Shown here in pieces: positions 15,251 through 23,194 of a DNA stretch of 28,449 nucleotides; position 1 is the first letter of the stretch, and every line of letters starts with the position of its first letter. Source of the stretch: an uncultured Eubacteriales bacterium (GTDB taxonomy: Bacteria > Bacillota > Clostridia > Oscillospirales > Butyricicoccaceae). The position numbers and the translations under genes are program-made. Where the stretch lies: the NCBI GenBank assembly GCA_910586105.1, contig CAJUGU010000044.1:1-28449 (forward strand), read 5' to 3'. Below the pieces are notes generated by a model. That model was not told the origin of the DNA. It did not search any database and saw nothing but the letters and a program-made list of their open reading frames with translations.

Positions 15251-16567
15251 TCAGGCGGTTCCTACGGGGAGCTTTTCGCCGAAGCGCTTTTCAAACTCGG
15301 CGGCAAGCTCGGCGCGGAACTTGGGGTGCGCGATCGCGATCAGGCGCTTTGCGCGTTCGCGGAGGGTCTGCCCGCGCAGCTGCGCGACGCCGTATTCGGT
15401 AACGATGTAGTTCACGTCGCAACGGCTGGTCGTGACCGGCCCGCCGGTCGTGATGGTCGAAACGATCTTGGACGCCGATGCATCGTTGGTCGTCGAATGC
15501 AGGGCAATAATGGAGCGTCCGCCCTTGGACAGGTTCGCGCCGCGCACGAAGTCCATCTGCCCGCCGATGCCGGAGATCTGCCGCAGGCCGATCGCTTCCG
15601 CGCAGACCTGCCCCTGCAAGTCGACCTCCACGCAGGAATTGATCGACACGACGTTGTCGTTCTGCGAGATCACCGCCGGGTTGTTGCACACATCCACCGG
15701 CAGCATATGGATCATGGGATTGTTATTCACGAAATCATACAGCTTGCGGGTGCCCATCAGGAAGGTCACGCAGATCTTGCCGATATCGCGCTGCTTGCGG
15801 CTGCCGTTGATCACGCCCGATTCCAGAAGCGGCAGCACGCCGTCCGAGATCATCTCGGTGTGCAGGCCGAGATCCTTCTTATCGCCGAGGAAGGAGCAGA
15901 CCGCGTCCGGCAGGGCGCCGATGCCAAGCTGGAGGCAGTCGCCATCCTGCACGAGCTCCGCGATGTACTTGCCGATCTGCCGGTCGGCGTCGCCGATCTT
16001 GGCGGGCTTGCTTTCCGGCAACGGTTCCCACGAGCTGATGAAGGCGTCGATCTCGCTGACATGCACGAAACTTTCGCCATAGGTGCGGGGCATGTTTGGG
16101 TTGAACTCGGCGACCACCGTTTTCGCGGATTTGACCGCCTGCGCGCCGTAGTCGCAGCTCAGGCCAAGCGAAACGTAGCCGCGTTCATCCGGGGGAGAAC
16201 AGGTGAACGCGAAAACGTCGACCGGCAGCGTGCCGTCGCGGAACATGCGCGGTACGTCCGAGAAGAACGCGGGCGTGTAATCGGCGCGGTTTTCGGCGAT
16301 CGGCTTGCGGGCAAGTCCGCCGACGAACAGCGCATTATGTCGGAAATGGCTTTCCATGCCGGGCTGCAAATATTCGCCGGAGCCGAGATAGACCATGTGG
16401 GCGACCTCGACGCCGTGGAACTGCTCAGCCATGCGCGCCATCGTGCGCTGGAATACGATCGGCTCACCTACCGCGTGCCCGAATACGACACGGTCGCCGT
16501 CGTGAATGAGTGAGACCGCCTGTTCCGGGGTCATGATATGCTCTTTGTAGTAGGTCCTCCAATCCAT
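15251..16567 (-). CDS. abfT: 4-hydroxybutyrate CoA-transferase family
   Basis: A 438-residue family I CoA-transferase of the AbfT/Cat2 type. The catalytic Glu is E238 in LHTEMISDG, the same number as the Glu known in the C. aminobutyricum enzyme. Also present are LQLGIGALPDAV (212-223), the FLMGTRKLYDF segment and SGIGGQMDFVRGA. It moves CoA from acetyl-CoA (or butyryl-CoA) to a 4-hydroxy acid, forming the dehydratase substrate. AAGGAGGG precedes the ATG at 16567. It sits 28 nt upstream of abfD and 19 nt downstream of the dehydrogenase gene, so these three form one module. The real acyl substrate in this operon may be 3,4-dihydroxybutyrate; this is inference. Confidence 0.95.
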   Translation of the reverse strand: MDWRTYYKEHIMTPEQAVSLIHDGDRVVFGHAVGEPIVFQRTMARMAEQFHGVEVAHMVYLGSGEYLQPGMESHFRHNALFVGGLARKPIAENRADYTPAFFSDVPRMFRDGTLPVDVFAFTCSPPDERGYVSLGLSCDYGAQAVKSAKTVVAEFNPNMPRTYGESFVHVSEIDAFISSWEPLPESKPAKIGDADRQIGKYIAELVQDGDCLQLGIGALPDAVCSFLGDKKDLGLHTEMISDGVLPLLESGVINGSRKQRDIGKICVTFLMGTRKLYDFVNNNPMIHMLPVDVCNNPAVISQNDNVVSINSCVEVDLQGQVCAEAIGLRQISGIGGQMDFVRGANLSKGGRSIIALHSTTNDASASKIVSTITTGGPVTTSRCDVNYIVTEYGVAQLRGQTLRERAKRLIAIAHPKFRAELAAEFEKRFGEKLPVGTA

Positions 16568-16586
16568 TGTGTGCCCTCCTTAGCGC

Positions 16587-17708
16587 TTAAAACGCGCTCT
16601 CATAAATCGCAAGAATTTCGTCGCGGGTCAGCGGTACATAGTTGTTGCCGAGCAGGCGCTGCTGGGTCTCGACGACGCTGTCCGCATACTTCGGCAGTTC
16701 GTCCTCAGTCACGCCGTAGGCGCGCATCGGCTTGCGCTCCAGTACGCGATCCATCAGGGCGTACAGCTCTGAAATTGACGACTTTTCATCACAGCCGAGC
16801 AGCCTGGAAAGCAGCGCTTCAAACCGGTTGATCTTGCCGACCGGCTGCTTTTCGATGTATTTCTTCATGACCGGCGCGAACATGACCTGATTGGATTCGC
16901 CGTGCGCCACATGGTGCACGCCGCCCAGCGGATAGCTCAGCGCGTGAACCGCCGCGCAGCCCGCGTGGCCGAACGCGATGCCCGCGAAGTTGGAAGCCCG
17001 CAGGAATTCCGCCTTGTATTTCTTCCAGCCGTCCTTCTCGCCGGAATCGGCCGCGGCCTTCCAGCAGGGCAGGATCAGCGCCAGCGCCTGTTCGGAGAAC
17101 AGCTCGCTCAGCGGGCAGGCGTTCGGCGACAGGTAGCTTTCGACCGCGTGGATCATGGCGTCGATCGACGAGGTTGCGTAAACGCCATACGGCAGGCTGG
17201 ACAGCATACCCGGGATCAGCGCCGCCTGATCGGCGAACATCGAAGGGGAAACAATCCCCTGCTTGACGCCTTTGGTAGTGCGGTTGATGATCGAAATGTT
17301 GGTCACCTCGCTGCCGGTGCCGCAGGTAGTCGGCACGATAATCAGCGGATGCACCTTGTGCAGCGACGCCATTTTGTCATACAGGCCGTCGACCCGGTCG
17401 CCGCTTTCCGCGACCGCGAGCACCTTGGCAATGTCAATGATCGTGCCGCCGCCGACGGCGATAATCCGGTCGTACTGCATACTGCGCAGCTCGCCCAGAA
17501 TCTGGTTAACCATAACGTCGGTCGGCTCGCCCGCGCCGTACTTTTCCTGAAAGAGCGTCTGGCAGCCAAGGCCAAGCGCTTCGATCGTCGGGTTGTAAAT
17601 ATATTCGTTGGTCAGGATCAGGTCCTTCGGCCCCAGCGCCATGTCCTTTGCGAAGTCGGAAAACTCCGCATATTCGGCGACGCTCGGTACGATCTGGAAT
17701 GCTTTCAT
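16587..17708 (-). CDS. 4hbD: iron-containing alcohol dehydrogenase, 4-hydroxybutyrate dehydrogenase type
   Basis: A 373-residue group III alcohol dehydrogenase resembling Clostridium kluyveri 4HbD along its length. The dinucleotide loop is VGGGTIIDIAK (85-95), PTTCGTGSEVTN (126-137) is diagnostic, and the likely metal ligands are D183 and H187 (SIDAMIHAVESY), H255 and H269. The known reaction is NADH-dependent reduction of succinate semialdehyde to 4-hydroxybutyrate. No succinyl-CoA reductase or 4-aminobutyrate transaminase gene is in the window to make that aldehyde. The gene begins only 15 nt after the iolB stop with AGGGGG as ribosome site, tying the 4-hydroxybutyrate module to inositol catabolism. 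The substrate could be 3-hydroxy-4-oxobutanoate (inference). Confidence 0.93.
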   Translation of the reverse strand: MKAFQIVPSVAEYAEFSDFAKDMALGPKDLILTNEYIYNPTIEALGLGCQTLFQEKYGAGEPTDVMVNQILGELRSMQYDRIIAVGGGTIIDIAKVLAVAESGDRVDGLYDKMASLHKVHPLIIVPTTCGTGSEVTNISIINRTTKGVKQGIVSPSMFADQAALIPGMLSSLPYGVYATSSIDAMIHAVESYLSPNACPLSELFSEQALALILPCWKAAADSGEKDGWKKYKAEFLRASNFAGIAFGHAGCAAVHALSYPLGGVHHVAHGESNQVMFAPVMKKYIEKQPVGKINRFEALLSRLLGCDEKSSISELYALMDRVLERKPMRAYGVTEDELPKYADSVVETQQRLLGNNYVPLTRDEILAIYESAF

Positions 17709-17723
17709 CGTTCGTATGCCCCC

Positions 17724-18515
17724 TTAGATCTCCGGGAAGAATTTTGCATCGGGCTTGAGCACCCATTCGTACTCCGCGACGTTGGTCGTCACGATGTTCT
17801 TGTCATCCTGAAGGCGGATGCACCACAGGTAGTATTCCGCATAGCCGGGCGCCGCCGCCTGCGAATGGGTCACGTTCGCGGGCATACCGGTCAGGTCATT
17901 GTTCTTGACCTTATAAGCGTCGTCGCCGAATTCGGCAAGGCCGTAGCCGTTTTCCGGCAGGAACTTGTAATAGTACAGCTCCGGCTCCACGTGCTGGTGC
18001 GGGGGATAGGAGGACCACTTGCCGGGGAAGTGTACGACTTCGCCGATGAAGAAGTTGGTCTCCGGGCAGTTGGAGCGGTCGAAGAAGGTGCGCACCAGAC
18101 GGGTGGACATATCGTTCATCAGGCCGGCGCCGCGCTCCTCGTTGGCGCTCAGGCAGTCCTCGGGACGGAGCAGGCGCGCCGCAAAGCTGCGCTTGTTTTC
18201 GGTGCGTGCGACCGCAATCTCCGCGTCGCTCAGCGCGGTGACGACGACGGCGGTATCCTGCGGCACGTGCAGCAGGATCGCGCCCTCATGGAAGCAGTCC
18301 TTGCGCTCGACCGTCTCGCTGCTGGAACCCCACTCGAACGAGACCTTGCCGTAAAGCAGGTCGTAAACGACCTCCTGCGCGTAGCTGAAGTGCATCACGT
18401 CGCCCGTGGACAGTTTGACGACGCCAAACTCCATGCCCATCATTTCCGGGTTGTCAACGGCGGATACCATCTTGTTATAGCCCTTCTCGAAGGGGCCTTT
18501 GCTGGTGTATTTCAT
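17724..18515 (-). CDS. iolB: 5-deoxy-glucuronate isomerase
   Basis: A 263-residue bicupin protein of the IolB family (Bacillus IolB is about 271). The metal site reads PPHQHVEPELYYYKF: H173, H175 and E179, with a further His at H217 in NVTHSQ. It converts 5-deoxy-D-glucuronate to 5-dehydro-2-deoxy-D-gluconate (DKG), step four of the inositol pathway. AAAGGAAG precedes the ATG. It is separated from iolD by 189 bases that hold a palindromic repeat and a hairpin, but is followed by 4hbD after 15 nt, so its strongest operonic link is to the 4-hydroxybutyrate genes. Confidence 0.93.
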   Translation of the reverse strand: MKYTSKGPFEKGYNKMVSAVDNPEMMGMEFGVVKLSTGDVMHFSYAQEVVYDLLYGKVSFEWGSSSETVERKDCFHEGAILLHVPQDTAVVVTALSDAEIAVARTENKRSFAARLLRPEDCLSANEERGAGLMNDMSTRLVRTFFDRSNCPETNFFIGEVVHFPGKWSSYPPHQHVEPELYYYKFLPENGYGLAEFGDDAYKVKNNDLTGMPANVTHSQAAAPGYAEYYLWCIRLQDDKNIVTTNVAEYEWVLKPDAKFFPEI

Positions 18516-18542
18516 GTGTTTGTACTTCCTTTCCGGGAATTT

Positions 18543-18617
18543 GAACCTGCATTCAGAAGCTGGGATGGCGGTGAGAGAGCCGCGCAGCCGCCTTCTCCGG
18601 CTTGTGGATACAGGCTC
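18543..18617. repeat. dispersed palindromic (MITE/REP-like) element
   Basis: The left arm at 18543-18571 (starting GAACCTGCATTCAGAAGC) and right arm at 18587-18617 (ending GGCTTGTGGATACAGGCTC) are imperfect inverted copies round a 15-base centre, giving a 75-bp foldback. Related copies are at 28285-28360 (full) and 8018-8048 (left arm only). It lies in the leader of iolB. No coding capacity. Confidence 0.8.
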
Positions 18618-18632
18618 GGATTTTCGATTAAG

Positions 18633-18665
18633 GAAAGCCGCCCGCTCAGAAAACGGGCGGCTTTC
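18633..18665 (-). terminator. hairpin terminator after iolD
   Basis: A perfect 12-bp stem (GAAAGCCGCCCG at 18633-18644 with its complement at 18654-18665) and a 9-base loop. On the minus strand it lies 40 bases after the iolD stop and is followed by a modest T-rich tail (CTTTCCTTAAT). It probably reduces rather than abolishes read-through into iolB, since no strong iolB promoter is visible. Confidence 0.65.
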
Positions 18666-18704
18666 AGGATGGATGGGATATGCCAGAAATGCTGCGGTTT
18701 TAAC

Positions 18705-20657
18705 TTAATACATACGAGCCTCGGCGAGATGGTCGTCTATGCGCTTGCGGGCTTCCTTGACCGCGTCGGACTTGGAGGTCGAAGCTACGCCAATATGCCA
18801 CCAGCTCTCATAGCCTTCGGCCATGGTCTTGGGCAGGACCTTCGCGTCAATGATGCAGGAAACGGTTTCCTTTTTCGCCGCGCGGACAGCTTCGCGGAAC
18901 TCCTCGGGGGTCTTCGCGGTGAAGCCCTTCATGCCGTAGCCTTCGCCGACCTTCGCAAAATCGGTGTAGCAGTAGGTTCCGTCGAGCTTACCGGTCGACT
19001 CGTTGCGGTGACGCATTTCGGTTGCCAGCGTGCCGACGCCGTTGCCCATTTGCAGGTTGTTGATGCAGCCGAACGCCGCGTTATCGAATACAACGATGGT
19101 AATCTTCGCGCCTTCCTGGAGGGCGGTCGGAATCTCGGAATTCAGCATCATGAAGGAGCCGTCGCCGACCAGAGAGTAAACTTCCTTGTCCGGGGCCGCC
19201 AGCTTGGAGCCGAGCGCGCCGGCGATCTCGTAACCCATGCAGGATGCGCCGTATTCCATGTTGTAGGAATCCTTGGCGTCGGTGACCCACAGGCGCTCAA
19301 GGTCAGCCGGGAGGGAACCGGCAGCCGCGACGACGATTGCGTCGTCGTCAATCTCCTCGCGGAGGATGCCGACTGCATTGGACTCGGTGATGGTGCCGCC
19401 GATGTCGCGGATGAAATCGGTCATGATCTTTTCGGTCCAGCTCGGTACGCAGGGCACGAACTTGCCTTCGCCGAAGCCTTCGCCGTGATACTGGACGCCC
19501 AGAACGCTCAGGCGCTCCTTCTCCCAGACCTCGCGGATTTCCTGAATTTCATTGGTGTAAGCGGACTTGTAGCCAGCCGCCTTCAGTTCCTTCGCGATCG
19601 CTTCCAGCGTGACCTTTGCGTCGCCGATGCAGCGGGTCGCGTCCAGCTTTTCCGCATGGAATTCGGAGGTATTGATCGCCAGCACCTTGATATCCGGGTT
19701 GCGGAACAGCACCCACTTGGATCCGGTCACGAAGTCGTTGAAACGGGTGCCGACGCCGATCACGAGGTCGCAGTCCTTGCAGAGCGCGTTCGCCGCGAGA
19801 CCGCCGGTCACGCCGATGCCGCCGACCGAAAGGTCAAAGCTGTCCGGCAGCGCGGAGTGGCCCGCCTGGGTCTGGGAAACCGGGATGTTGAATTCCTTGC
19901 AGAAGTCCATAACGGTCTGGCCTGCTTCGGAGTAACGCACGCCGCCGCCCGAAATGAGCATCGGCTTTTTGGAAGCCTTGATCAGCTCGACCGCCTGCTT
20001 CAGCTCGTAATCGTCGGCGTTGCGGCGGGCAATGTGATGGACGCGCTTCTGGAAGAAGTAGTCCGGATACTCAAAGGATTCGCCCTGTACATCCTGCGGC
20101 ATGGAGATGACCGCGGTACCGCAGTTCGCGGTGTCGGTCAGCACGCGCATGGCGTTGATCAGCGCGCTCATCAGCTGCTCGGGACGGGTGATGCGGTCCC
20201 AATACTTGGCGACCGGCTTGAAGCAGTCGGAAGCGGTCATCGACAGGTCGTTCGGGACCTCCAGCTGCTGGAGCACCGGATCGGGCTGACGGGTCGCGAA
20301 GGAGTCGGACGGGAACAGCAGCAGCGGCACATTGTTGATGGTCGCGGTCAGCGCCGCGGTGACCATGTTCGCCGCGCCCACGCCGATGGAAGAGGAGCAC
20401 GCAATGATCTTGCGGCGGTTGTGCTGCTTCGCGTAGGAAATCGCGGCATGCGCCATGCCCTGCTCGTTGCGGCCCTGGTAAACGCGAAGGCGGCCGGGAT
20501 CCTCATCCAGCGCCTGCCCCAGGCCGACGACCATGCCGTGCCCGAAGATGGTGAAGATGCCGTCGACGAAAGGCTCTACCTTGCCGTCGAACTCAATGTA
20601 CTGCTGATTCAGGAACTTAACGATTGCCTGGCCAACGGTCATTTTTGTCTTGCTCAT
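18705..20657 (-). CDS. iolD: 3D-(3,5/4)-trihydroxycyclohexane-1,2-dione hydrolase
   Basis: A 650-residue thiamine-diphosphate enzyme of the acetolactate-synthase fold. The order is an N-terminal pyrimidine domain, a central domain (IGVGTRFNDFVTGSKW) and a C-terminal cofactor domain with VGDGSFMMLNSEI near residue 498. Length and the long N-terminal arm match IolD rather than acetolactate synthase. It hydrolyses the ring C-C bond of the inositol-derived dione to give 5-deoxy-D-glucuronate. The start at 20657 follows TTTGGAGG. Upstream is a 444-base gap with its own promoter block; a terminator blocks read-through from iolG. Expression may thus be set separately from the other iol genes. Confidence 0.95.
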   Translation of the reverse strand: MSKTKMTVGQAIVKFLNQQYIEFDGKVEPFVDGIFTIFGHGMVVGLGQALDEDPGRLRVYQGRNEQGMAHAAISYAKQHNRRKIIACSSSIGVGAANMVTAALTATINNVPLLLFPSDSFATRQPDPVLQQLEVPNDLSMTASDCFKPVAKYWDRITRPEQLMSALINAMRVLTDTANCGTAVISMPQDVQGESFEYPDYFFQKRVHHIARRNADDYELKQAVELIKASKKPMLISGGGVRYSEAGQTVMDFCKEFNIPVSQTQAGHSALPDSFDLSVGGIGVTGGLAANALCKDCDLVIGVGTRFNDFVTGSKWVLFRNPDIKVLAINTSEFHAEKLDATRCIGDAKVTLEAIAKELKAAGYKSAYTNEIQEIREVWEKERLSVLGVQYHGEGFGEGKFVPCVPSWTEKIMTDFIRDIGGTITESNAVGILREEIDDDAIVVAAAGSLPADLERLWVTDAKDSYNMEYGASCMGYEIAGALGSKLAAPDKEVYSLVGDGSFMMLNSEIPTALQEGAKITIVVFDNAAFGCINNLQMGNGVGTLATEMRHRNESTGKLDGTYCYTDFAKVGEGYGMKGFTAKTPEEFREAVRAAKKETVSCIIDAKVLPKTMAEGYESWWHIGVASTSKSDAVKEARKRIDDHLAEARMY

Positions 20658-20711
20658 AAGTATCGATCCTCCAAATTGTAATTTCGTTTCGGTGTGGGAT
20701 GCTTTGCTTTG

Positions 20712-20749
20712 ATGGTTCTATTTTCGCAGATTTTGCCGCATTTTTCTTC
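20712..20749 (-). promoter_or_regulatory. iolD promoter / shared operator block
   Basis: On the minus strand this 38-base block contains TCTGCGAAAATAGAACCAT, where GAAAAT (20720-20725) would be an extended -10. It is 28/38 identical, without gaps, to the block at 23316-23353 upstream of iolE. Transcription would begin about 55 bases before the iolD ATG. Confidence 0.6.
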
Positions 20750-20847
20750 CATTTTTCAGTTTGGATTTTTGGATCGCGGCAAAAAGTTATCCGTCACTTT
20801 TCCGGGGCGCGAACGGCGGCTTTGCGGCGATTTGCTTTGGAAATGCA

Positions 20848-20863
20848 ATTATTTTCAAATAAT
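20848..20863. promoter_or_regulatory. A/T palindrome upstream of iolD
   Basis: An exact inverted repeat, ATTATTT and AAATAAT, separated by TC. The size and position (about 130 bases upstream of the predicted -10) suit a dimeric regulator site. No function can be proven from sequence. Confidence 0.45.
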
Positions 20864-21031
20864 GACGGATACGCCGCCGCCGTGCCGCCGGTATTTTCCG
20901 GCGGCAGACTTCTAAATTTCTGTTTTCCCTGCCGACAAGCTGACCAACGGCCGCCTGCCGCCGGGCAGCCGTTTTTGGCAGGTTGCCCAAAAAACGGCCT
21001 GTTTTTTCTACGCCCGCAAGCCGCGCAGGCC

Positions 21032-21068
21032 AAAAAAAGCCCGGCGCATGGATCGCTCCATGCGCCGG
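21032..21068 (-). terminator. intrinsic terminator of iolG
   Basis: A perfect 12-bp stem CCGGCGCATGGA (21041-21052) with TCGC loop and complement at 21057-21068. On the minus strand it is followed by GGC and a run of seven T (21032-21038). It lies about 34 bases after the iolG stop. This is the strongest terminator in the cluster and separates iolE-iolG from iolD. Confidence 0.92.
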
Positions 21069-21101
21069 ACAGGAAACAGGAAGGGTATTCGCAAAAGGGG
21101 A

Positions 21102-22115
21102 TCACAGGGTAAGCTGCTTGTTGGAAAGGAAGGATTCCTTGCACTTGAACGCAATGTTCGTGCTCTTGGTGCCGTCGTATACGCCCGGGGTCGCCTTGCG
21201 GCCGGTCGCGACGCAGTCGCAGAACTCTTCGATCTCGGTGATGTATGCATCATGCCAACGGGTCACGAAGTCCTGATAGCACTCGCGGCATACGCCGTGG
21301 CTGCTCATAACTTCGACCATCGAGTCGGTCGGGATACCGGCGATGCGGAGGGTGCCGCGGGTACCGACGATCTCGGTCTCAACATGCGAGCCGTGCGCCG
21401 CTGCGCGGCCTGCGAAGAAGAACGCCATCGCGTCGTTCTCGCACTGCATCAGGCAGGAAACGTTGTCGCCGTCGTCCCAATCCTTGTACTGCTTGAACTC
21501 GTAGCAGCCGCCGATCGCCCAGAGGTTCTTCGGCTCGGAGCCGGTCAGCCAGCGGATCAGGTCGATATCATGGATGGACATATCGATGAACTGGCCGCCG
21601 GAACGGGGCGCGTACTCCAGAGTGCCTTCGATGATGGAGATCGGGTCCTGCGAATAGCAGCGGACGAGGATCACATCGCCGATGTCGCCATTTTCCATCT
21701 TCTTCTTTGCGATGCGGTAGGAATGGTCGTAGCGGCGCATGAAGCCCAGCATGAAGATCAGGTCGGGGTGCGCTTCGATGATCTTCTCCGCTTCCTTGCA
21801 CTTTTCAACGGTTTCAGCCAGCGGCTTCTCGCAGAAAACGTGCTTGCCCGCGTCCATTGCGTAGCCGATCATTTCGACATGGGAAGCGGTGTTGGTGATG
21901 ATCGCAACGGCTTCGACATTCGGGTCGTTGCAGAGCGCCTTGGGATCGTTGTAAACGGCGGTTACGCCGAGCTCTTCGCCAACCGCCTTTGCGCGCTCGA
22001 GGTTTGCGTCGCAGATCGCGACCAGCTCGGAGCCGGGAACGCGGTTTGCGATGTTGCAGGCATGCTCATAGCCCAGACGGCCTACGCCAATGATACCAAT
22101 TTTCAGCTTTTTCAT
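21102..22115 (-). CDS. iolG: myo-inositol 2-dehydrogenase
   Basis: A 337-residue Gfo/Idh/MocA oxidoreductase. The NAD fold opens with GIIGVGRLGYEHA (8-20). EKPLA holds the catalytic Lys (K97), and DMSIHDID has the D178-x3-H182 pair that matches Asp172/His176 of Bacillus IolG. It oxidises myo-inositol to 2-keto-myo-inositol with NAD+. AAGGAG precedes the ATG at 22115. It follows iolE after 179 bases, most of them a tandem repeat, and is ended by a strong terminator. A scyllo-inositol or other inositol isomer preference cannot be excluded. Confidence 0.93.
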   Translation of the reverse strand: MKKLKIGIIGVGRLGYEHACNIANRVPGSELVAICDANLERAKAVGEELGVTAVYNDPKALCNDPNVEAVAIITNTASHVEMIGYAMDAGKHVFCEKPLAETVEKCKEAEKIIEAHPDLIFMLGFMRRYDHSYRIAKKKMENGDIGDVILVRCYSQDPISIIEGTLEYAPRSGGQFIDMSIHDIDLIRWLTGSEPKNLWAIGGCYEFKQYKDWDDGDNVSCLMQCENDAMAFFFAGRAAAHGSHVETEIVGTRGTLRIAGIPTDSMVEVMSSHGVCRECYQDFVTRWHDAYITEIEEFCDCVATGRKATPGVYDGTKSTNIAFKCKESFLSNKQLTL

Positions 22116-22210
22116 GTTGATCTGCTCCTTATCATGATTATGTATTGATGAATGAAATGCTTGGGATCGTCTTCGCGGGATCGGGACGGCCGATGCTGAA
22201 AACCGGGCCG

Positions 22211-22304
22211 ATCCTTGGAAACCGGGAATGGTCCTTGGAAACCGGGAATGGTCCTTGGAAACCGGGAATGGTCCTTGGAAACCGGGAATGGTCCTTAGAA
22301 ACCG
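22211..22304. repeat. 20-bp tandem repeat after iolE
   Basis: Four units of 20 bases (GTCCTTGGAAACCGGGAATG; the first begins AT) run from 22211 to 22290. A partial unit with one change (22291-22304) overlaps the iolE stop codon. In that partial unit the change CCTTGG to CCTTAG is what makes the TAA stop on the minus strand. Units are otherwise identical, which points to recent expansion. It lies in the iolE-iolG gap. Confidence 0.92.
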
Positions 22305-23194
22305 ATGTGCTTGCGCACGTACTCACGCGCCATTTTTGCGTAATCCAGCGGGTTCGCCTTTGCGGGATCCTGCTCGGCCTCGACGACCAGCCAGCCTTCG
22401 TAGTTGTACTCGTCGAGCAGCTTGAAGACGGTCGGGAAATCGACGCAGCCTTCCGGATCGCCCGGTACGGTGAATACGCCTTCGGGGATGGAGCGCAGGA
22501 AGCTCTTGTTTTCTGCATAGCACTTGTCCATAGCCGCCTTGCGGACGTTCTTGAGGTGGACATGGCCGATGCGGTCATGATGCTTTTTCAGGATCTCGAT
22601 CGGGTCCTCGCCGGAGAAGGTCAGATGGCCGGTATCGTAAATCATGCTGACGTACTTCGGATCGGTCATGGACAGCATCCGGTCGATCTCGGCCGTGGTC
22701 TGTACGGTGGTGGTCATATGATGATGGTAAACGATCTTCATGCCTTCGTCCGCGGCGATCCTGCCGAGATGATTCAGGCCCTTGGTCAGCACTTCCCACT
22801 CGTCGTCGTTGAGGACCTTCTTGCGGCTGAGGGGAGTGTTCCACTGATGCTGGATCGAGAAGCTCTGGTCAGAGGTGTTGATGACCTCCGCGCCGATGGC
22901 TTTCAGGAACCGCATATGGTCAACGAACGCGCGCTCGTTCCACCACATGGGCTGCTCGTTGAGGTAGGTGCTGATCCAGGCGGTGATCGCCGAGATGCCG
23001 CGGCGGCCAAATTCCTTGTTCAGGATCGCGGGGTCGCGGGGATACTGACAGCCGATCTCGGTGCCGACATACCCGGTCAAAGCGATCTCGCTGATGGTCT
23101 GGAGGAAGCTGTTTTCGGCTCCCATTTCCGGCATATCGTCCTCTGTCCAGGCAATGGGGGCAATGCCGATGCGTACTTTGTTTTGATCCAGCAT
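22295..23194 (-). CDS. iolE: inosose dehydratase (2-keto-myo-inositol dehydratase)
   Basis: A 299-residue TIM-barrel protein of the xylose-isomerase-like family. The opening VRIGIAPIAW, the metal-binding region around MIYDTGHLTFSGED and IGHVHLKNVR, and the ending GCVDFPTVFKLLDEYNYEG match IolE. It removes water from 2-keto-myo-inositol to give the trihydroxycyclohexane-dione. AAAGGAAGG precedes the ATG. It is the first gene of the inositol cluster, behind a 521-base regulatory region. The final codons and stop lie within the first, partial unit of a 20-bp tandem repeat. Confidence 0.94.
   Translation of the reverse strand: MLDQNKVRIGIAPIAWTEDDMPEMGAENSFLQTISEIALTGYVGTEIGCQYPRDPAILNKEFGRRGISAITAWISTYLNEQPMWWNERAFVDHMRFLKAIGAEVINTSDQSFSIQHQWNTPLSRKKVLNDDEWEVLTKGLNHLGRIAADEGMKIVYHHHMTTTVQTTAEIDRMLSMTDPKYVSMIYDTGHLTFSGEDPIEILKKHHDRIGHVHLKNVRKAAMDKCYAENKSFLRSIPEGVFTVPGDPEGCVDFPTVFKLLDEYNYEGWLVVEAEQDPAKANPLDYAKMAREYVRKHIGF

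Larger units (their letters stand above)
20658..21101. other. 444-base regulatory gap between iolG and iolD
   Basis: No gene. On the minus strand it contains, in order, the iolG terminator (21032-21068), a hairpin-forming A/T-tailed palindrome (about 20968-21000), a 22-base motif shared with the iolE upstream region (20907-20928), a GCCGCCGG/CCGGCGGC hairpin (20884-20905), an exact ATTATTT-TC-AAATAAT palindrome (20848-20863), and the shared promoter block (20712-20749). Confidence 0.75.

Noticed and set aside
13477..15402. Long plus-strand open frame opposite abfD
   Set aside because: Antisense shadow of the dehydratase and transketolase genes; the translation has no family features.
13777..17708. 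Simple GABA or succinate fermentation cluster
   Set aside because: The three 4-hydroxybutyrate genes fit, but no GABA transaminase, succinyl-CoA reductase or related gene is present, and the module is embedded between iolB and transketolase. It is kept only as the alternative to the inositol hypothesis.
18705..20657. Acetolactate synthase
   Set aside because: Same fold, but the length of 650 residues, the extended N-terminus and the iol neighbours identify IolD.
16902..20681. A 1259-codon plus-strand open frame
   Set aside because: It runs antisense to 4hbD, iolB and iolD in a GC-rich sequence, has no ribosome site and no recognisable domain. The minus-strand genes are unmistakable.
22211..22304. 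CRISPR array
   Set aside because: Units are contiguous 20-mers with no unique spacers, and no cas genes are present.
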